In this document: piece after piece, positions 50,732 through 59,241 of the stretch
How positions within the stretch are numbered: the stretch's first letter is position 1
Layout of the letters: the number at the start of each line of letters is the position of its first letter
Assembly (NCBI RefSeq): GCF_018408575.1
Contig: NZ_AP023418.1
Coordinates: 310,001-374,000 of the forward strand
Reading direction: 5' to 3'
Length of the DNA: 64,000 bases
From: Vescimonas coprocola
GTDB lineage: Bacteria > Bacillota > Clostridia > Oscillospirales > Oscillospiraceae
Position numbers and translations under genes: made by a program
Notes under the pieces: generated by a model
What the model was told of the DNA's origin: nothing
Databases searched by the model: none
What the model saw: only the letters and a program-made list of their open reading frames with translations

Positions 50732-50895
50732 CGGTAATGATTCCTCCTTGTATTATGGGGTGGAAGTTTTTAGAGTTTCCCTGCAAAAACTGTGCTGCAG
50801 GGGATGCTGCGGGCCGCTTCTCGAAAAGCTCCGGCCACAGCCCTTTGCGGATTTGTATCGGTAATAGCACAAGGTTGTAATGCGGAGTGGTCTGC

Positions 50896-51693
50896 CTAGA
50901 AAAGCTTCCGCATAAATCTGCAAATGCGCTGCCATAGGGAGGGATGGGAGCATTCGGATGCGCCGCCGTCCGGTGCGGCCTTGATTGCGTGCGGCTCGCT
51001 GTCTGCCTGACACGGCTGGCTTTCTCCACCGGATGCGCTGCCAGCCGGTGTGGCTGCGGGTAAGCGCCTCTTGTAGCCTGTCCGACATATCTGATCTGCT
51101 CTGCTCGTTCTCAGAGCAAGTGGATACCGATTCTCCGGCAATTCCCTGCCGAGATCCCAACTTAGGGACAGGCCAAAGGCAAAATGCGCCGAGCCATCCG
51201 GCGTAGAGCAATAAACAGTTCTTTGGCCTTCCCCGTTGCCGTCGAGATCATATTCTTCCGACCAAGTCTCGATGATCTCTTCCGTAATTTTTTCTTTTTT
51301 CAGTACCCTGGTTGCGCTGAGATATAGTCCGCCTGTTTTTATGATGCAGGATGACAGCTCCTCCGGGCAGTAACCAGTATTAAAAATATATACTTCGTAC
51401 TGCCAATTGGCATCATGGCTATTTCCGTCTGATTCTCTGAGAAGGCCGTCAATGCGATATCTGCTTGCCAAGTAAGTCAATACTGCCTCTCGGTAATACT
51501 CTACATCAATGGTATCTCCCGACACGTTCCGTATCACCACATAATGCGTTCTGTCAACGGTATACTCCGTTACTGGACTAACAGGCTGCGGGACTTCTAC
51601 ACCCAATAGCCGATAGGCTTCGTCGGTAGCATATACCACAAAATCTTTCTCATATTCTTCAATGATGAATTCCTTTAACAAGTTTTTGTCCAT
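50896..51693 (-). CDS. Unknown protein encoded between the Phe T-box and pheS
   Basis: A 265-residue protein; AAGGAGG six bases before ATG 51693. Residues 1-180 look like a compact alpha/beta domain (VVYATDEAYRLLGVEVPQPV, TGGLYLSATRVLKKEKITEE, WSEEYDLDGNGEGQRTVYCS). The last 85 residues are a low-complexity S/G/P/A-rich stretch ending in the basic helix LWQRICRFMRKLF. Its base composition is clearly richer in A and T than its neighbours, especially 51240-51690. I recognise no family and see no signal peptide or membrane segment. It should be transcribed from the T-box promoter along with pheST unless it has its own. Probable recent acquisition. Confidence 0.6.
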   Translation of the reverse strand: MDKNLLKEFIIEEYEKDFVVYATDEAYRLLGVEVPQPVSPVTEYTVDRTHYVVIRNVSGDTIDVEYYREAVLTYLASRYRIDGLLRESDGNSHDANWQYEVYIFNTGYCPEELSSCIIKTGGLYLSATRVLKKEKITEEIIETWSEEYDLDGNGEGQRTVYCSTPDGSAHFAFGLSLSWDLGRELPENRYPLALRTSRADQICRTGYKRRLPAATPAGSASGGESQPCQADSEPHAIKAAPDGGASECSHPSLWQRICRFMRKLF

Positions 51694-51735
51694 GAGATTC
51701 CTCCTTGTTAACTATTAAAAGTGGGATTCGTTCGG

Positions 51736-51983
51736 GGGAAAAATAAATGCCTTTCATCCCAAAACTAAGGGACGAAAGGCATAGAACTTCCGTGGTACCA
51801 CCCAGCTTCGCAGCAGCAGCTGCGCACTCGTTTCCCCATAACGGAGGATGACCCGTCCGTGCATTTCCTCACGGCTGCTCCCGGGCGAACACCACAGCGC
51901 CTGACGAACCGGCTTCCAGCCGATGGCCGGTCCTCTCTTGGAAAGGCGTTTCCTGCGGAACTTCCCATTCAACGCATTTACCT
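51736..51983 (-). promoter_or_regulatory. T-box leader, specific for Phe
   Basis: Read on the minus strand: a stem I region with GAGAGGACC, the GGCTGGAAGCCGGTTCGTCA segment (containing a TTC that fits a Phe specifier), the conserved T-box AGCTGGGTGGTACCACGGAA (51790-51809) and a terminator stem ATGCCTTTCGTCCC / GGGATGAAAGGCAT followed by TTTATTTTT. Uncharged tRNA-Phe should prevent termination. Both pheST genes downstream fit the specifier. Confidence 0.93.
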
Positions 51984-51989
51984 ACCATA

Positions 51990-52018
51990 CTTATACCACA
52001 GCCGGGAGAAACTTGCAA
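51990..52018 (-). promoter_or_regulatory. Promoter of the T-box transcript
   Basis: TTGCAA (52018-52013), 17-base spacer, TATAAG (51995-51990). Confidence 0.7.
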
Positions 52019-52104
52019 GGGGGAATTTGTCCGCCGCCGGGAGAAAACGGCGAAAAACCGGAGGAGGAACGGCTGTCCCTCCTCCGACGGGGTCGTTATG
52101 GCGC

Positions 52105-52530
52105 TCAGCCCCAGAGGGCCTTCATCAGCTCCGGGTAGGCATCGTCACAGATGTTGATGCACCGGGAGACATACTCCAGACAGATATCCCCCACATCGTG
52201 GCTGCGGAAGGCCACGTCCGCCTCCGCCTGCACGGTGTGGTCATTGGTATCAATGACGAACTTCACGAAGCGGAACCTGGCGTTCTGCTGATTGATGGCA
52301 GCCAGCATGGTGGGCAGCTTGCTCTCCGGGAATTTCACCAGATCGAACATCCGGATGGCCACCGACTTGCAGTCCTCGTCGAAGAAAAATTGCAGCGTCA
52401 GGGTGGAGATGTTCTCGCAGGTGTAGCGCAGCACGACAACGTCCTTGCCGGAGTCGGTGGTACCCTTGTACTCATATTTGATGCCCTTGTTGTCCATAGC
52501 GTCGGTGAACTGTCTGGTGGAAGAAAGCAT
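52105..52530 (-). CDS. YbjN-domain protein
   Basis: A 141-residue protein from ATG 52530 (AGGAGG eight bases upstream; the longer frame adds 11 residues with no ribosome binding site). The pattern of beta strands and helices, with SVAIRMFDLVKFPESKLPTM, AINQQNARFRFVKFVIDT and EADVAFRSHDVGDICLEYV, fits YbjN-like (type III secretion chaperone fold) proteins of unknown role. It is alone in its transcription unit. Confidence 0.7.
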   Translation of the reverse strand: MLSSTRQFTDAMDNKGIKYEYKGTTDSGKDVVVLRYTCENISTLTLQFFFDEDCKSVAIRMFDLVKFPESKLPTMLAAINQQNARFRFVKFVIDTNDHTVQAEADVAFRSHDVGDICLEYVSRCINICDDAYPELMKALWG

Positions 52531-52681
52531 AGGTCGTACCTCCTGAAGATTTCGTTTATCCAAGTATAGGGGATACGGCGGCGGATGTCAATACGGCCCC
52601 GGCCAAAATGGGGAGGGGGTGTGTTTTTCGGGGAAAATGTGGTATACTCTCCCCAGAATTTACAATGCGGGAGGGCGGATC

Positions 52682-53557
52682 ATGGAGCAGGAGAGAAAAG
52701 TCGAGCCCATCGGCCGGGAGCTTGTGAGGCGGCTGCTGCCTCGCCGGGACCCGGAGGGCCACAAGGGTACCTTCGGTAAGGTGCTGTGTCTGTGCGGCAG
52801 CGTGGGCTATACCGGAGCGCCGGTATTTGCCAGCCGTGGGGCGGTGCGTTCCGGGGCGGGACTGGTGTTTCTGGGGGTGCCGGAGAGTATCTGGCCGGTG
52901 GCGGCGGTGAAAAGCGACGAGGCCATGCCCTTTCCCCTGCCGGAGGCGGAGGGAAGGCTGTCCCTGCTGGCGGAGGAGACTATCCGGCGGCGTGCGGCGG
53001 GCTGCGACGCCGTGCTGCTGGGCTGCGGTCTGGGCCGGGGCCGGCAGACGGATGCGCTGGTGCGGCGGCTGATGGATCTGCCCCAGCCGCTGGTGCTGGA
53101 TGCCGACGGCATAAATGCGCTGGCGGGGCATATGGATGAATGGGAGCGACGGCGTGGCCGGGTGACGGTGCTGACGCCCCATGAGGGAGAGTTCCTCCGG
53201 GTGGGCGGCGACCTGTCCCAAGGACGGACTGCGGCGGCGGAGGACTTTGCCCGCCGGTCCGGGGCCGTGGTGGTGCTGAAGGGGCCGGGGACCGTGGTGG
53301 CCGGGCCGGACGGCCGGTGCCGGGTGAACACCACCGGCAACTGCGGCATGGCCAAGGGCGGCAGCGGTGATGTGCTGTCCGGGGTGGTGCTGGCTCTGCT
53401 GGGACTGGGCATGGACGCCTTCGATGCCTGCTGCTGCGCCGTATGGCTCCACGGCCGGGCCGGGGATCTGGCGGCGCAGGAGAAGGGACAGTGGGGCATG
53501 ACACCCACGGATCTTCTGGAGCGTCTGCCGCAGGCCCTGCGGGAAGTGACGGAATAG
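52682..53557 (+). CDS. nnrD: ADP-dependent NAD(P)H-hydrate dehydratase
   Basis: A 291-residue ribokinase-fold protein. It contains GHKGTFGKVLCLCGSVGYTG, LDADGINAL, TVLTPHEGEFLRV and the active-site segment TTGNCGMAKGGSGDVLSG. It repairs hydrated NAD(P)H. The N-terminal epimerase (NnrE) that is often fused in other bacteria is absent here. A TATACT -10 box lies at 52643-52648. ATG 52682 is the natural start. Confidence 0.93.
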   Translation: MEQERKVEPIGRELVRRLLPRRDPEGHKGTFGKVLCLCGSVGYTGAPVFASRGAVRSGAGLVFLGVPESIWPVAAVKSDEAMPFPLPEAEGRLSLLAEETIRRRAAGCDAVLLGCGLGRGRQTDALVRRLMDLPQPLVLDADGINALAGHMDEWERRRGRVTVLTPHEGEFLRVGGDLSQGRTAAAEDFARRSGAVVVLKGPGTVVAGPDGRCRVNTTGNCGMAKGGSGDVLSGVVLALLGLGMDAFDACCCAVWLHGRAGDLAAQEKGQWGMTPTDLLERLPQALREVTE

Positions 53558-53600
53558 AGAGACGGCGGGAAACGGAGAGCCTTCCGGAAGGGAGGAGACG

Positions 53601-54186
53601 TTGAAACGAGGAATGTATCTGGCGGCGGCGCTGTGCCTGCTGCTGTGCGGCTGCGGGAAGAAGGATGCGGCTGAGGCGCAGGCGGTGCAGCAGCGGTATG
53701 CGGCTCTGACGGGGGCTGTGGCGGAGGCGGAGATCGTGAGCCATCCGGAGGGGGGAGACTCGCAGCTTTACGGTGCGCTGCACCTGTGACCGGACAAAAG
53801 ACACGGCCACCACCACGGTGATGGCCCCGGAGGAGCTGGCGGGGCTGTCCGCCACCGTCACCGGGGAGAAGCTGCTGATCCAGTATGACGGTCCGGCGCT
53901 GGCGGCAGGAGTGGGGGACACCGTGTCCCCGGCCAACTGCATCCCCTATCTGCTGCGGGCGCTGGCGGAGGGGTATGTGCTGGAGGTGGGGGAGGAGACG
54001 CTGGAGGATATCCCCTGCCTGCGGCTGGCGCTGGACACCACAGATGCCGACGGCGAGAAGGTGGTGTGTACCGTGTGGCTGGCAGAGGAGGATCCGGTGT
54101 ATGCAGAGCTTTCAAGGGAAGGGAAGCTGTTGCTGTCGGTGCGCTTCACGGCGTTTCAGCAGACCAAAAGCGACGGTGGAGAATAA
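53601..54186 (+). pseudogene. Lipoprotein gene broken by a G-run frameshift
   Basis: TTG 53601 (GGAGGAGACG upstream) starts a signal peptide YLAAALCLLLCGCGKKD with a lipobox cysteine. The frame then reads VAEAEIVSHPEGGDS, but six G residues (53750-53755) shift it to a stop at 53789. Without one G it continues SFTVRCTCDRTKD and runs to 54186 through TTVMAPEELAGLSATVTGEK and CLRLALDTTDADGEK, about 194 residues. The shape recalls LolA-like clostridial lipoproteins of unknown function. Second case in this window of one extra base in a G6 run. Confidence 0.75.
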
Positions 54187-54300
54187 AGGCAAGCCCTGAC
54201 CGTCCTGTGAGCCTATCAAAAAAGTGAGAGCCTTTCGTCAACGGGGCGGAAGGGTGTGTGCGGGAAACCCGGAAGGGTGTCCTGCACGATGATGATCCCC

Positions 54301-54398
54301 ATTTTTCAGAACTTTTTGAAGTTCTGAAAAATGCCTCAGCGTGTCGAAAAGACTGTTTCGACACGCTGACAGGCCGGAAGTACTTGACTTCCGGCCTG
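54301..54398. repeat. Three consecutive perfect hairpins
   Basis: Inverted repeats at 54301-54332 (ATTTTTCAGAACTT arm), 54337-54368 (CAGCGTGTCGAAA arm) and 54370-54398 (CAGGCCGGAAGT arm) follow each other with gaps of four and one bases. Each arm matches perfectly with loops of four to six bases. The third is the likely terminator for the neighbouring MFS gene and for the lipoprotein gene. Confidence 0.85.
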
Positions 54399-54404
54399 TT
54401 TCTT
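54370..54404. terminator. Terminator-like hairpin between lipoprotein and MFS genes
   Basis: CAGGCCGGAAGT-acttg-ACTTCCGGCCTG followed by TTTCTT on the plus strand. Confidence 0.6.
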
Positions 54405-54408
54405 ACAT

Positions 54409-55581
54409 TTATTTCTTCCGCACGGCATAGATGACCACCAGTAGACCCACTGTGGCGCAGATGGTGCAGAACAGCAGCATCCCATTTACGCCGGTTCGAT
54501 CCAGCAGCTGGCCGCTGACGAAGTTGCCGAAGGCGGAGCCAACGCCGGTAGTGGCCATGCCCATGAGGGACTGGCCCTTCACCTGATTGGCCGGGTCGAT
54601 GTGTTCGGCCACATAGTATACCGTGGCGGGGATGAAAATGCCGTACTCGAAGAAGTCCAGCGCCGCCGCCAGATACAGCACCGGCACCGACCGGGCTGCC
54701 CAGAACAGCCCGGCCCGGATGACGAAGAAGACGGCGCAGAAGATCAGCAGCCACACCAGCGGTACCTTACGCCGCATCCGGCTGAACAGACCCATGGCGG
54801 GCAGCTCCAGAAACGCCGCTACCGCCAGCGCCGAGCCCATCATGCTCTCACTGCCGCCCACCTTGCCCACGATATGGATCATGTAGGTACAGGTGGCGCT
54901 GTGGCAGGCCATCAGCAGCGCACAGCCCACCAGCAGCCATGTGTAGGCGGGGTAACGCCGCAGCACCTGTCCCACGGACAGCACCGGGCCGCTTCCTGCG
55001 GTGGCCTCCATCGTGCGGGAGGCCCGGAAGCGCCATGTCAGCAGCAGGAGCAGCAGCATTTCCCCGGCAAATACCGGCAGCACCGCCGTGGGGGCGTACC
55101 GCTCCACCACCACGCCCAGCACCAGCACCGATGCGGCGTAGCAGGCGGAGCCGAGACCCCGGCTCAGACCGTAGTTCAGGGCCACGCCATGCTGCTGCAG
55201 CTCCATGGCCATGGCACTGTGGAAGGGGGCCGTGGCCGTCAGAGAGATGCCCACCAGCACATACAGGACCGCCGTCACCGCCATGCTCCCGGCGGAGCAC
55301 CACAGTCCCACGGCGCACAGCAGCAGAAGTCCCGTCAGGGCCATGGCCAGACGGCGGCTGGTGAAGCGTCGGTCCCGGTCCGCCAGCGACGCCAGCACCG
55401 GCTGCACCGCCAAGGGCATCAGCAGCGCCAGCGCAGACACCGTACCGATCTGGCTGTTGCTGAAGCCGCGGTATAGAAGCAGCACCGACAAAAAGGCCCA
55501 GATGGCGGCAAAGCCTGCCCAGTAAAGGCTCTGGATCCCGGCGTAGCACAGGTTCAGCTTTCGCAGCTGTCCGCTCTCCAT
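54409..55581 (-). CDS. MFS transporter
   Basis: A 390-residue twelve-helix protein. GNATs aside, its only neighbour is divergent. The first helix (LCYAGIQSLYWAGFAAIWAF) and the segment GFSNSQIGTVSALALLMPLA are characteristic of the nucleoside-proton symporter-like MFS_1_like (LacY/PPP) group. ATG 55581 is preferred because AGGGAGGG is six bases upstream; the ATG at 55587 touches it. Substrate unknown. Promoter TTGACA/TACACT with 17-base spacing. Confidence 0.85.
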   Translation of the reverse strand: MESGQLRKLNLCYAGIQSLYWAGFAAIWAFLSVLLLYRGFSNSQIGTVSALALLMPLAVQPVLASLADRDRRFTSRRLAMALTGLLLLCAVGLWCSAGSMAVTAVLYVLVGISLTATAPFHSAMAMELQQHGVALNYGLSRGLGSACYAASVLVLGVVVERYAPTAVLPVFAGEMLLLLLLTWRFRASRTMEATAGSGPVLSVGQVLRRYPAYTWLLVGCALLMACHSATCTYMIHIVGKVGGSESMMGSALAVAAFLELPAMGLFSRMRRKVPLVWLLIFCAVFFVIRAGLFWAARSVPVLYLAAALDFFEYGIFIPATVYYVAEHIDPANQVKGQSLMGMATTGVGSAFGNFVSGQLLDRTGVNGMLLFCTICATVGLLVVIYAVRKK

Positions 55582-55605
55582 GAACATCCCTCCCTATGGT
55601 TCAAA

Positions 55606-55675
55606 AGTGTAGTATCAAAAGCGGGCCCTGTCAAGAAGCGATTTTTCTTGACATTTTTTGTCCTGTTATTATACT
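55606..55675. promoter_or_regulatory. Divergent promoters sharing a 9-bp palindrome
   Basis: Leftward: TTGACA (55634-55629), 17-base spacer, TACACT (55611-55606). Rightward: TTGACA (55648-55653), 16-base spacer, TATACT (55670-55675). TGTCAAGAA (55629-55637) and TTCTTGACA (55645-55653) form a perfect inverted repeat across both -35 boxes. Confidence 0.75.
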
Positions 55676-55713
55676 TAAATGCAATCGATTCCATTGTCCG
55701 GGAGGAACACGCC

Positions 55714-56292
55714 ATGTCTGTCATTATCCGGGACGCCTGTATCTCCGATGCGCCCCGTCTGCTGGAAATTTACGACTACTACGTTCAGCATACCGCCATC
55801 AGCTTCGAATATACCACCCCCACGCAGGAGGAGTTTTGCCGGCGGATGCGGCACATCATGAGCCGCTACCCCTATCTGGTGGCGGAGGTGGACGGCACGG
55901 TGCAGGGCTACGCCTACGCCGGGGCTTTTGTGGGTCGGGCCGCTTATGACTGGAGCTGTGAGCTGACCATCTATCTGGCCCGCGACGCCCGGAAAATGGG
56001 GTTGGGGCGGCAGCTGTATACGGCGCTGGAACAGCGGTTGGCGCAGATGGGGGTGCTGAACCTCTACGCCTGCATCGGCTGGCCGGAGGCGGAGGACGAG
56101 TATCTCACCCGCAACAGCGCCCAGTTCCATGAGCATCTGGGCTTCACGCTGGCCGGGACCTTCCGCCGCTGCGGCTATAAGTTCGGCCGCTGGTACGACA
56201 TGGTCTGGATGGAGAAGCTCCTTGCGCCCCACCGGCCCCAGCAACCGCCCATTATTCCCTATCCGGACCTGCCCCACGGCGAAAACGTGTGA
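55714..56292 (+). CDS. GNAT N-acetyltransferase (phosphinothricin-type)
   Basis: A 192-residue protein from ATG 55714 (GGGAGG upstream). It begins VIIRDACISDAPRLLEIYDY and continues TAISFEYTTPTQEEFCRRM, as in Pat/Bar-like acetyltransferases; the acetyl-CoA site is ARDARKMGLGRQLYTALEQ, and CIGWPEAEDEYLTRNSAQFH follows. Members acetylate amino acid analogues such as methionine sulfoximine. The C-terminus has a proline-rich tail of about 20 residues. It is divergent from an MFS gene. Confidence 0.88.
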   Translation: MSVIIRDACISDAPRLLEIYDYYVQHTAISFEYTTPTQEEFCRRMRHIMSRYPYLVAEVDGTVQGYAYAGAFVGRAAYDWSCELTIYLARDARKMGLGRQLYTALEQRLAQMGVLNLYACIGWPEAEDEYLTRNSAQFHEHLGFTLAGTFRRCGYKFGRWYDMVWMEKLLAPHRPQQPPIIPYPDLPHGENV

Positions 56293-56303
56293 GGGAGAGA
56301 AAT

Positions 56304-56338
56304 AAAAAACCTGCGGTACCGTGTACCGCAGGTTTTTG
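56304..56338. terminator. Bidirectional terminator
   Basis: AAAAACCTGCGGTAC-cgt-GTACCGCAGGTTTTTG. Confidence 0.92.
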
Positions 56339-56380
56339 TTGATTTTTTCGGTTTTCCGCAGGGAAAACGGGACAGAGAGC

Positions 56381-58216
56381 TTACTCCACCGTGACGCTCT
56401 TGGCCAGATTCCGGGGCTTGTCGATGTCGCAGCCACGCTCCAGCGCAATGTAGTAGCTCAGCAGCTGCAGCGGCACCACGCCCAGCTGGGGCAGCAGCAT
56501 CTCCTCGGTGTCGGGAATGGTCATCAGCATGGGGACACGCTTGCCCATCTCCCCGGCATGGCTCTCGGTGGTCAGGGCCAGTACCTGTGCGCCACGGGCC
56601 TGCACCTCCACCACGTTGCTCATGGCCTTGTCAAACAGCGGGGTATATGTCCCCAGCGCAATGACCAGCGTGCCATCCTCAATGAGAGAGATGGTGCCAT
56701 GCTTCAGCTCGCCGGAGGCGTAGGCCTCGGAGTGGATATAGCTGATCTCCTTGAGCTTCAGGCTCCCCTCCAGCGACAGGGCGTAGTCCAGATTCCGACC
56801 GATGAAGAACACATCCTCCCGGCCGGCGCAGCGCTTGGCGATGTCGTGGATGTGCTCCGCCTGCTCCAGAATACGCTCCATCTGCTCCGGCAGCTTTTCG
56901 ATGCCTCGAACCATGGCGCTGTACACCTCGTGATCCAGCGTCCCCATGACCTGACTGAAATACAGTCCCAGCAGATTCAGCACCGCCATCTGGGTGCTGT
57001 ATGCCTTGGTAGTGGCCACGGCGATCTCCGGCCCGGCCCACGTATAGAGTACCGTATGGGACTCCCGTGCGATAGAGGAGCCTACCACGTTAACGATGCT
57101 CAGGATGTGGGCGCCCCGGCGCTTGGCCTCCCGCAGGGCCGCCATGGTGTCCAGCGTCTCGCCGGACTGGCTGATGACGATGACCAGATCGCCCTTGCCC
57201 ACGATGGGATCGCTGTACCGGAACTCGGAGGCCAGACACACCTCCACGCTGCGCCGCAGCATCCGCTCCAGATTGTACTTGCCCACCATCCCCACGTGGT
57301 ACGACGATCCGCAGGCCACAATGAAGATCTTGTTGATGTCCCGGATCTGCTGATCCGTCATGTTCAGGTCCCGCAGCACCACCTGACCACCTTGGATGCG
57401 GGCGGCAGTGGCCTCCCGGATGGCACGGGGCTGCTCGTGGATCTCCTTGAGCATGAAGTGCTCGTACCCGCCCTTCTCGGCGGCGGCCACGTCCCAGTCC
57501 ACATGGCGATGTTCCTTCTCGATGGGCCGCATCTGGCTGTCGTATACCCGGATGCCCTTAGCACTGAGAATGGCCAGCTCGCCATCGTCCAGATAGGCGA
57601 TGTCCCGTGTGTGGCGGATGATAGCCGTCACGTCGGAGGCGATCATGTTCTCCCCCTCACCGAAGCCCAGCAGCAGCGGCGCATCCTTCCGGGCGCACAG
57701 CAGACGGTCCGGGTAGTCGGCGCAGATGATGCCCAGAGCATAGGCCCCGTCCACGGCGTGGAGCATCCGGATCATGGCCTCAAAGATGTCGCCGCAGTCG
57801 GCATAGTAGTAGTCCAGCAGCTGGGCCACCACCTCCGTATCCGTCTCGGATCGGAAGCCGTACCCCTTGTGGAGCAGCTGCTCCTTCAGCTCGGCGTAGT
57901 TTTCGATAATGCCGTTGTGTACCACGGCGATGCGGCCACTCTGGCTCACATGGGGGTGGGCGTTGATGTCGTTGGGCTCCCCGTGGGTGGCCCAGCGGGT
58001 GTGACCGATGCCCAGATGGCCCGGCAGATCCGCCCCGTCGTGGGTCAGATCGCTGAGCACCTGCAAGCGCCCACGGGATTTCTTGACCCGCAGCTGCCCA
58101 TCGCCGCACACGGCGATGCCCGCCGAGTCGTAGCCCCGGTACTCCAGACGGCGCAGACCGTCCAACAGGATGGGAGCCGCTTCCTGCTGGCCCACGTATC
58201 CTACAATTCCGCACAT
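56381..58216 (-). CDS. glmS: Glutamine-fructose-6-phosphate aminotransferase
   Basis: A 611-residue enzyme. The N-terminal nucleophile is in MCGIVGYVGQQEAAP, followed by the glutaminase domain to about residue 240 with TRWATHGEPNDINAHPH; two SIS sugar-binding domains follow (IVACGSSYHVGMVGKYNLER; VISQSGETLDTMAALREAKR), ending KPRNLAKSVTVE. It makes glucosamine-6-phosphate for cell-wall synthesis. A glmS ribozyme precedes it, and an AGGAGG lies before the ATG. Confidence 0.97.
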   Translation of the reverse strand: MCGIVGYVGQQEAAPILLDGLRRLEYRGYDSAGIAVCGDGQLRVKKSRGRLQVLSDLTHDGADLPGHLGIGHTRWATHGEPNDINAHPHVSQSGRIAVVHNGIIENYAELKEQLLHKGYGFRSETDTEVVAQLLDYYYADCGDIFEAMIRMLHAVDGAYALGIICADYPDRLLCARKDAPLLLGFGEGENMIASDVTAIIRHTRDIAYLDDGELAILSAKGIRVYDSQMRPIEKEHRHVDWDVAAAEKGGYEHFMLKEIHEQPRAIREATAARIQGGQVVLRDLNMTDQQIRDINKIFIVACGSSYHVGMVGKYNLERMLRRSVEVCLASEFRYSDPIVGKGDLVIVISQSGETLDTMAALREAKRRGAHILSIVNVVGSSIARESHTVLYTWAGPEIAVATTKAYSTQMAVLNLLGLYFSQVMGTLDHEVYSAMVRGIEKLPEQMERILEQAEHIHDIAKRCAGREDVFFIGRNLDYALSLEGSLKLKEISYIHSEAYASGELKHGTISLIEDGTLVIALGTYTPLFDKAMSNVVEVQARGAQVLALTTESHAGEMGKRVPMLMTIPDTEEMLLPQLGVVPLQLLSYYIALERGCDIDKPRNLAKSVTVE

Positions 58217-58264
58217 ATCTTAAAATTCCTCCTGAAATCGCTTGATTCATCGGCCCATACGGAT

Positions 58265-58433
58265 ACGCAGTCCATCCGCATGAGCCACTCCGGTCACAGC
58301 CTCTCTGTTTTGCGGTCACCCGCATATTTACCGGCTGCGTCACGCACCCGAAGCGGCACGGGAGAGCTTCCGCCGAAACGCTCGATCCTCTCTCCTCCTC
58401 GTTGTCCTGCCGGAGGGCAGGCACTGGCGCTTG
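58265..58433 (-). ncRNA. glmS ribozyme
   Basis: On the minus strand the cleavage site lies before AGCGCCAG (start 58431). The core contains the ACAACGAGGAGGAG segment, ATCGA, TTTCGGCGGA (around 58370-58386) and a CTCTCCCG arm, as in the known self-cleaving ribozyme activated by glucosamine-6-phosphate. P3/P4-like hairpins follow toward the glmS start. The 340-base gap is explained by this element. Confidence 0.9.
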
Positions 58434-58557
58434 TGATGGGATATCCCCATGGCCTCCTTTCTCTGCTGCGTCTTTATAAAAACAGCCCTGGCTGCTTCTA
58501 TCGTGGATAATTTTCCCTCCTGCGGCAAATACTGCCGGAAAAGGAGGGCGCTTATTC

Positions 58558-59241
58558 ATGGCAACGGCATTTTTCCGCACCGTCATTCTTTATCTCCTGC
58601 TGATTGCAGGACTTCGCATCACCGGCAAGCGTCAGATCGGAGAACTGGAGCCCATCGAGCTGGTGCTGACCATGCTTCTCAGCGATCTGGCTTCCGTCCC
58701 CATGCAGGATTTCGGCATCCCTCTGGTTAACGGCATCGTCCCCATCGTCACGCTGCTGTCGCTGTCCATGCTCCTCAGCTATGGAAGTCTCCGCAGCGTC
58801 CGCTTCCGCACGCTTCTGTGCGGGGAGCCGACCCTGATCATCCGCAGCGGCCACATCCTGCAGGATGCCATGCGCCGCAACCGCCTGACGGTGGATGAAC
58901 TGCTGGAGGCTCTGCGGGGGCAGGGCATCTCCGATCTGCAGGAGGTGAAGTACGCTGTGCTGGAGACCAGCGGTCAGCTGTCCGTCCTGCCACGGGCGGA
59001 CTGCCAGCCGGTGACGCCACGGCAGCTGTCTCTCCAGCCGGAGGACCCACAGACCCTGCCCACCGTGGTCATCAGCGACGGCCGCCTGCTGCGCCGCAGC
59101 ATGGAGCGGCTGGGGCTGGACGATGGGTGGCTTCAGGCCCGGCTTCGGGACGCCGGGGTCCGGTCACCCCGTGAGGTGTTCCTGCTGTCGGTGGATGAGG
59201 CGGGCAGCGTGGTATGCCTGCCCAAGGAGGGGAAGGCATGA
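58558..59241 (+). CDS. DUF421 (YetF-like) membrane protein
   Basis: A 227-residue protein with three N-terminal helices (about 5-75), LRITGKRQIGELEPIELVLT and the soluble part LQDAMRRNRLTVDELLEALR. It is a paralogue of the protein at 17143. It overlaps a DUF4363 gene, a common pairing in spore-forming Clostridia. AAGGAGGGC before ATG. Function unknown. Confidence 0.9.
   Translation: MATAFFRTVILYLLLIAGLRITGKRQIGELEPIELVLTMLLSDLASVPMQDFGIPLVNGIVPIVTLLSLSMLLSYGSLRSVRFRTLLCGEPTLIIRSGHILQDAMRRNRLTVDELLEALRGQGISDLQEVKYAVLETSGQLSVLPRADCQPVTPRQLSLQPEDPQTLPTVVISDGRLLRRSMERLGLDDGWLQARLRDAGVRSPREVFLLSVDEAGSVVCLPKEGKA

Noticed and set aside
50753-51211. Second frame at the end of the T-box-linked gene as evidence of a frameshift
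   Set aside because: The joined product does not look more natural than the annotated 265-residue frame, and no G-run lies at the crossing.
54146-54754. 202-residue minus-strand frame over the hairpin block
   Set aside because: It is a shadow of the MFS gene that reads on through perfect hairpins; no independent start or family resemblance.
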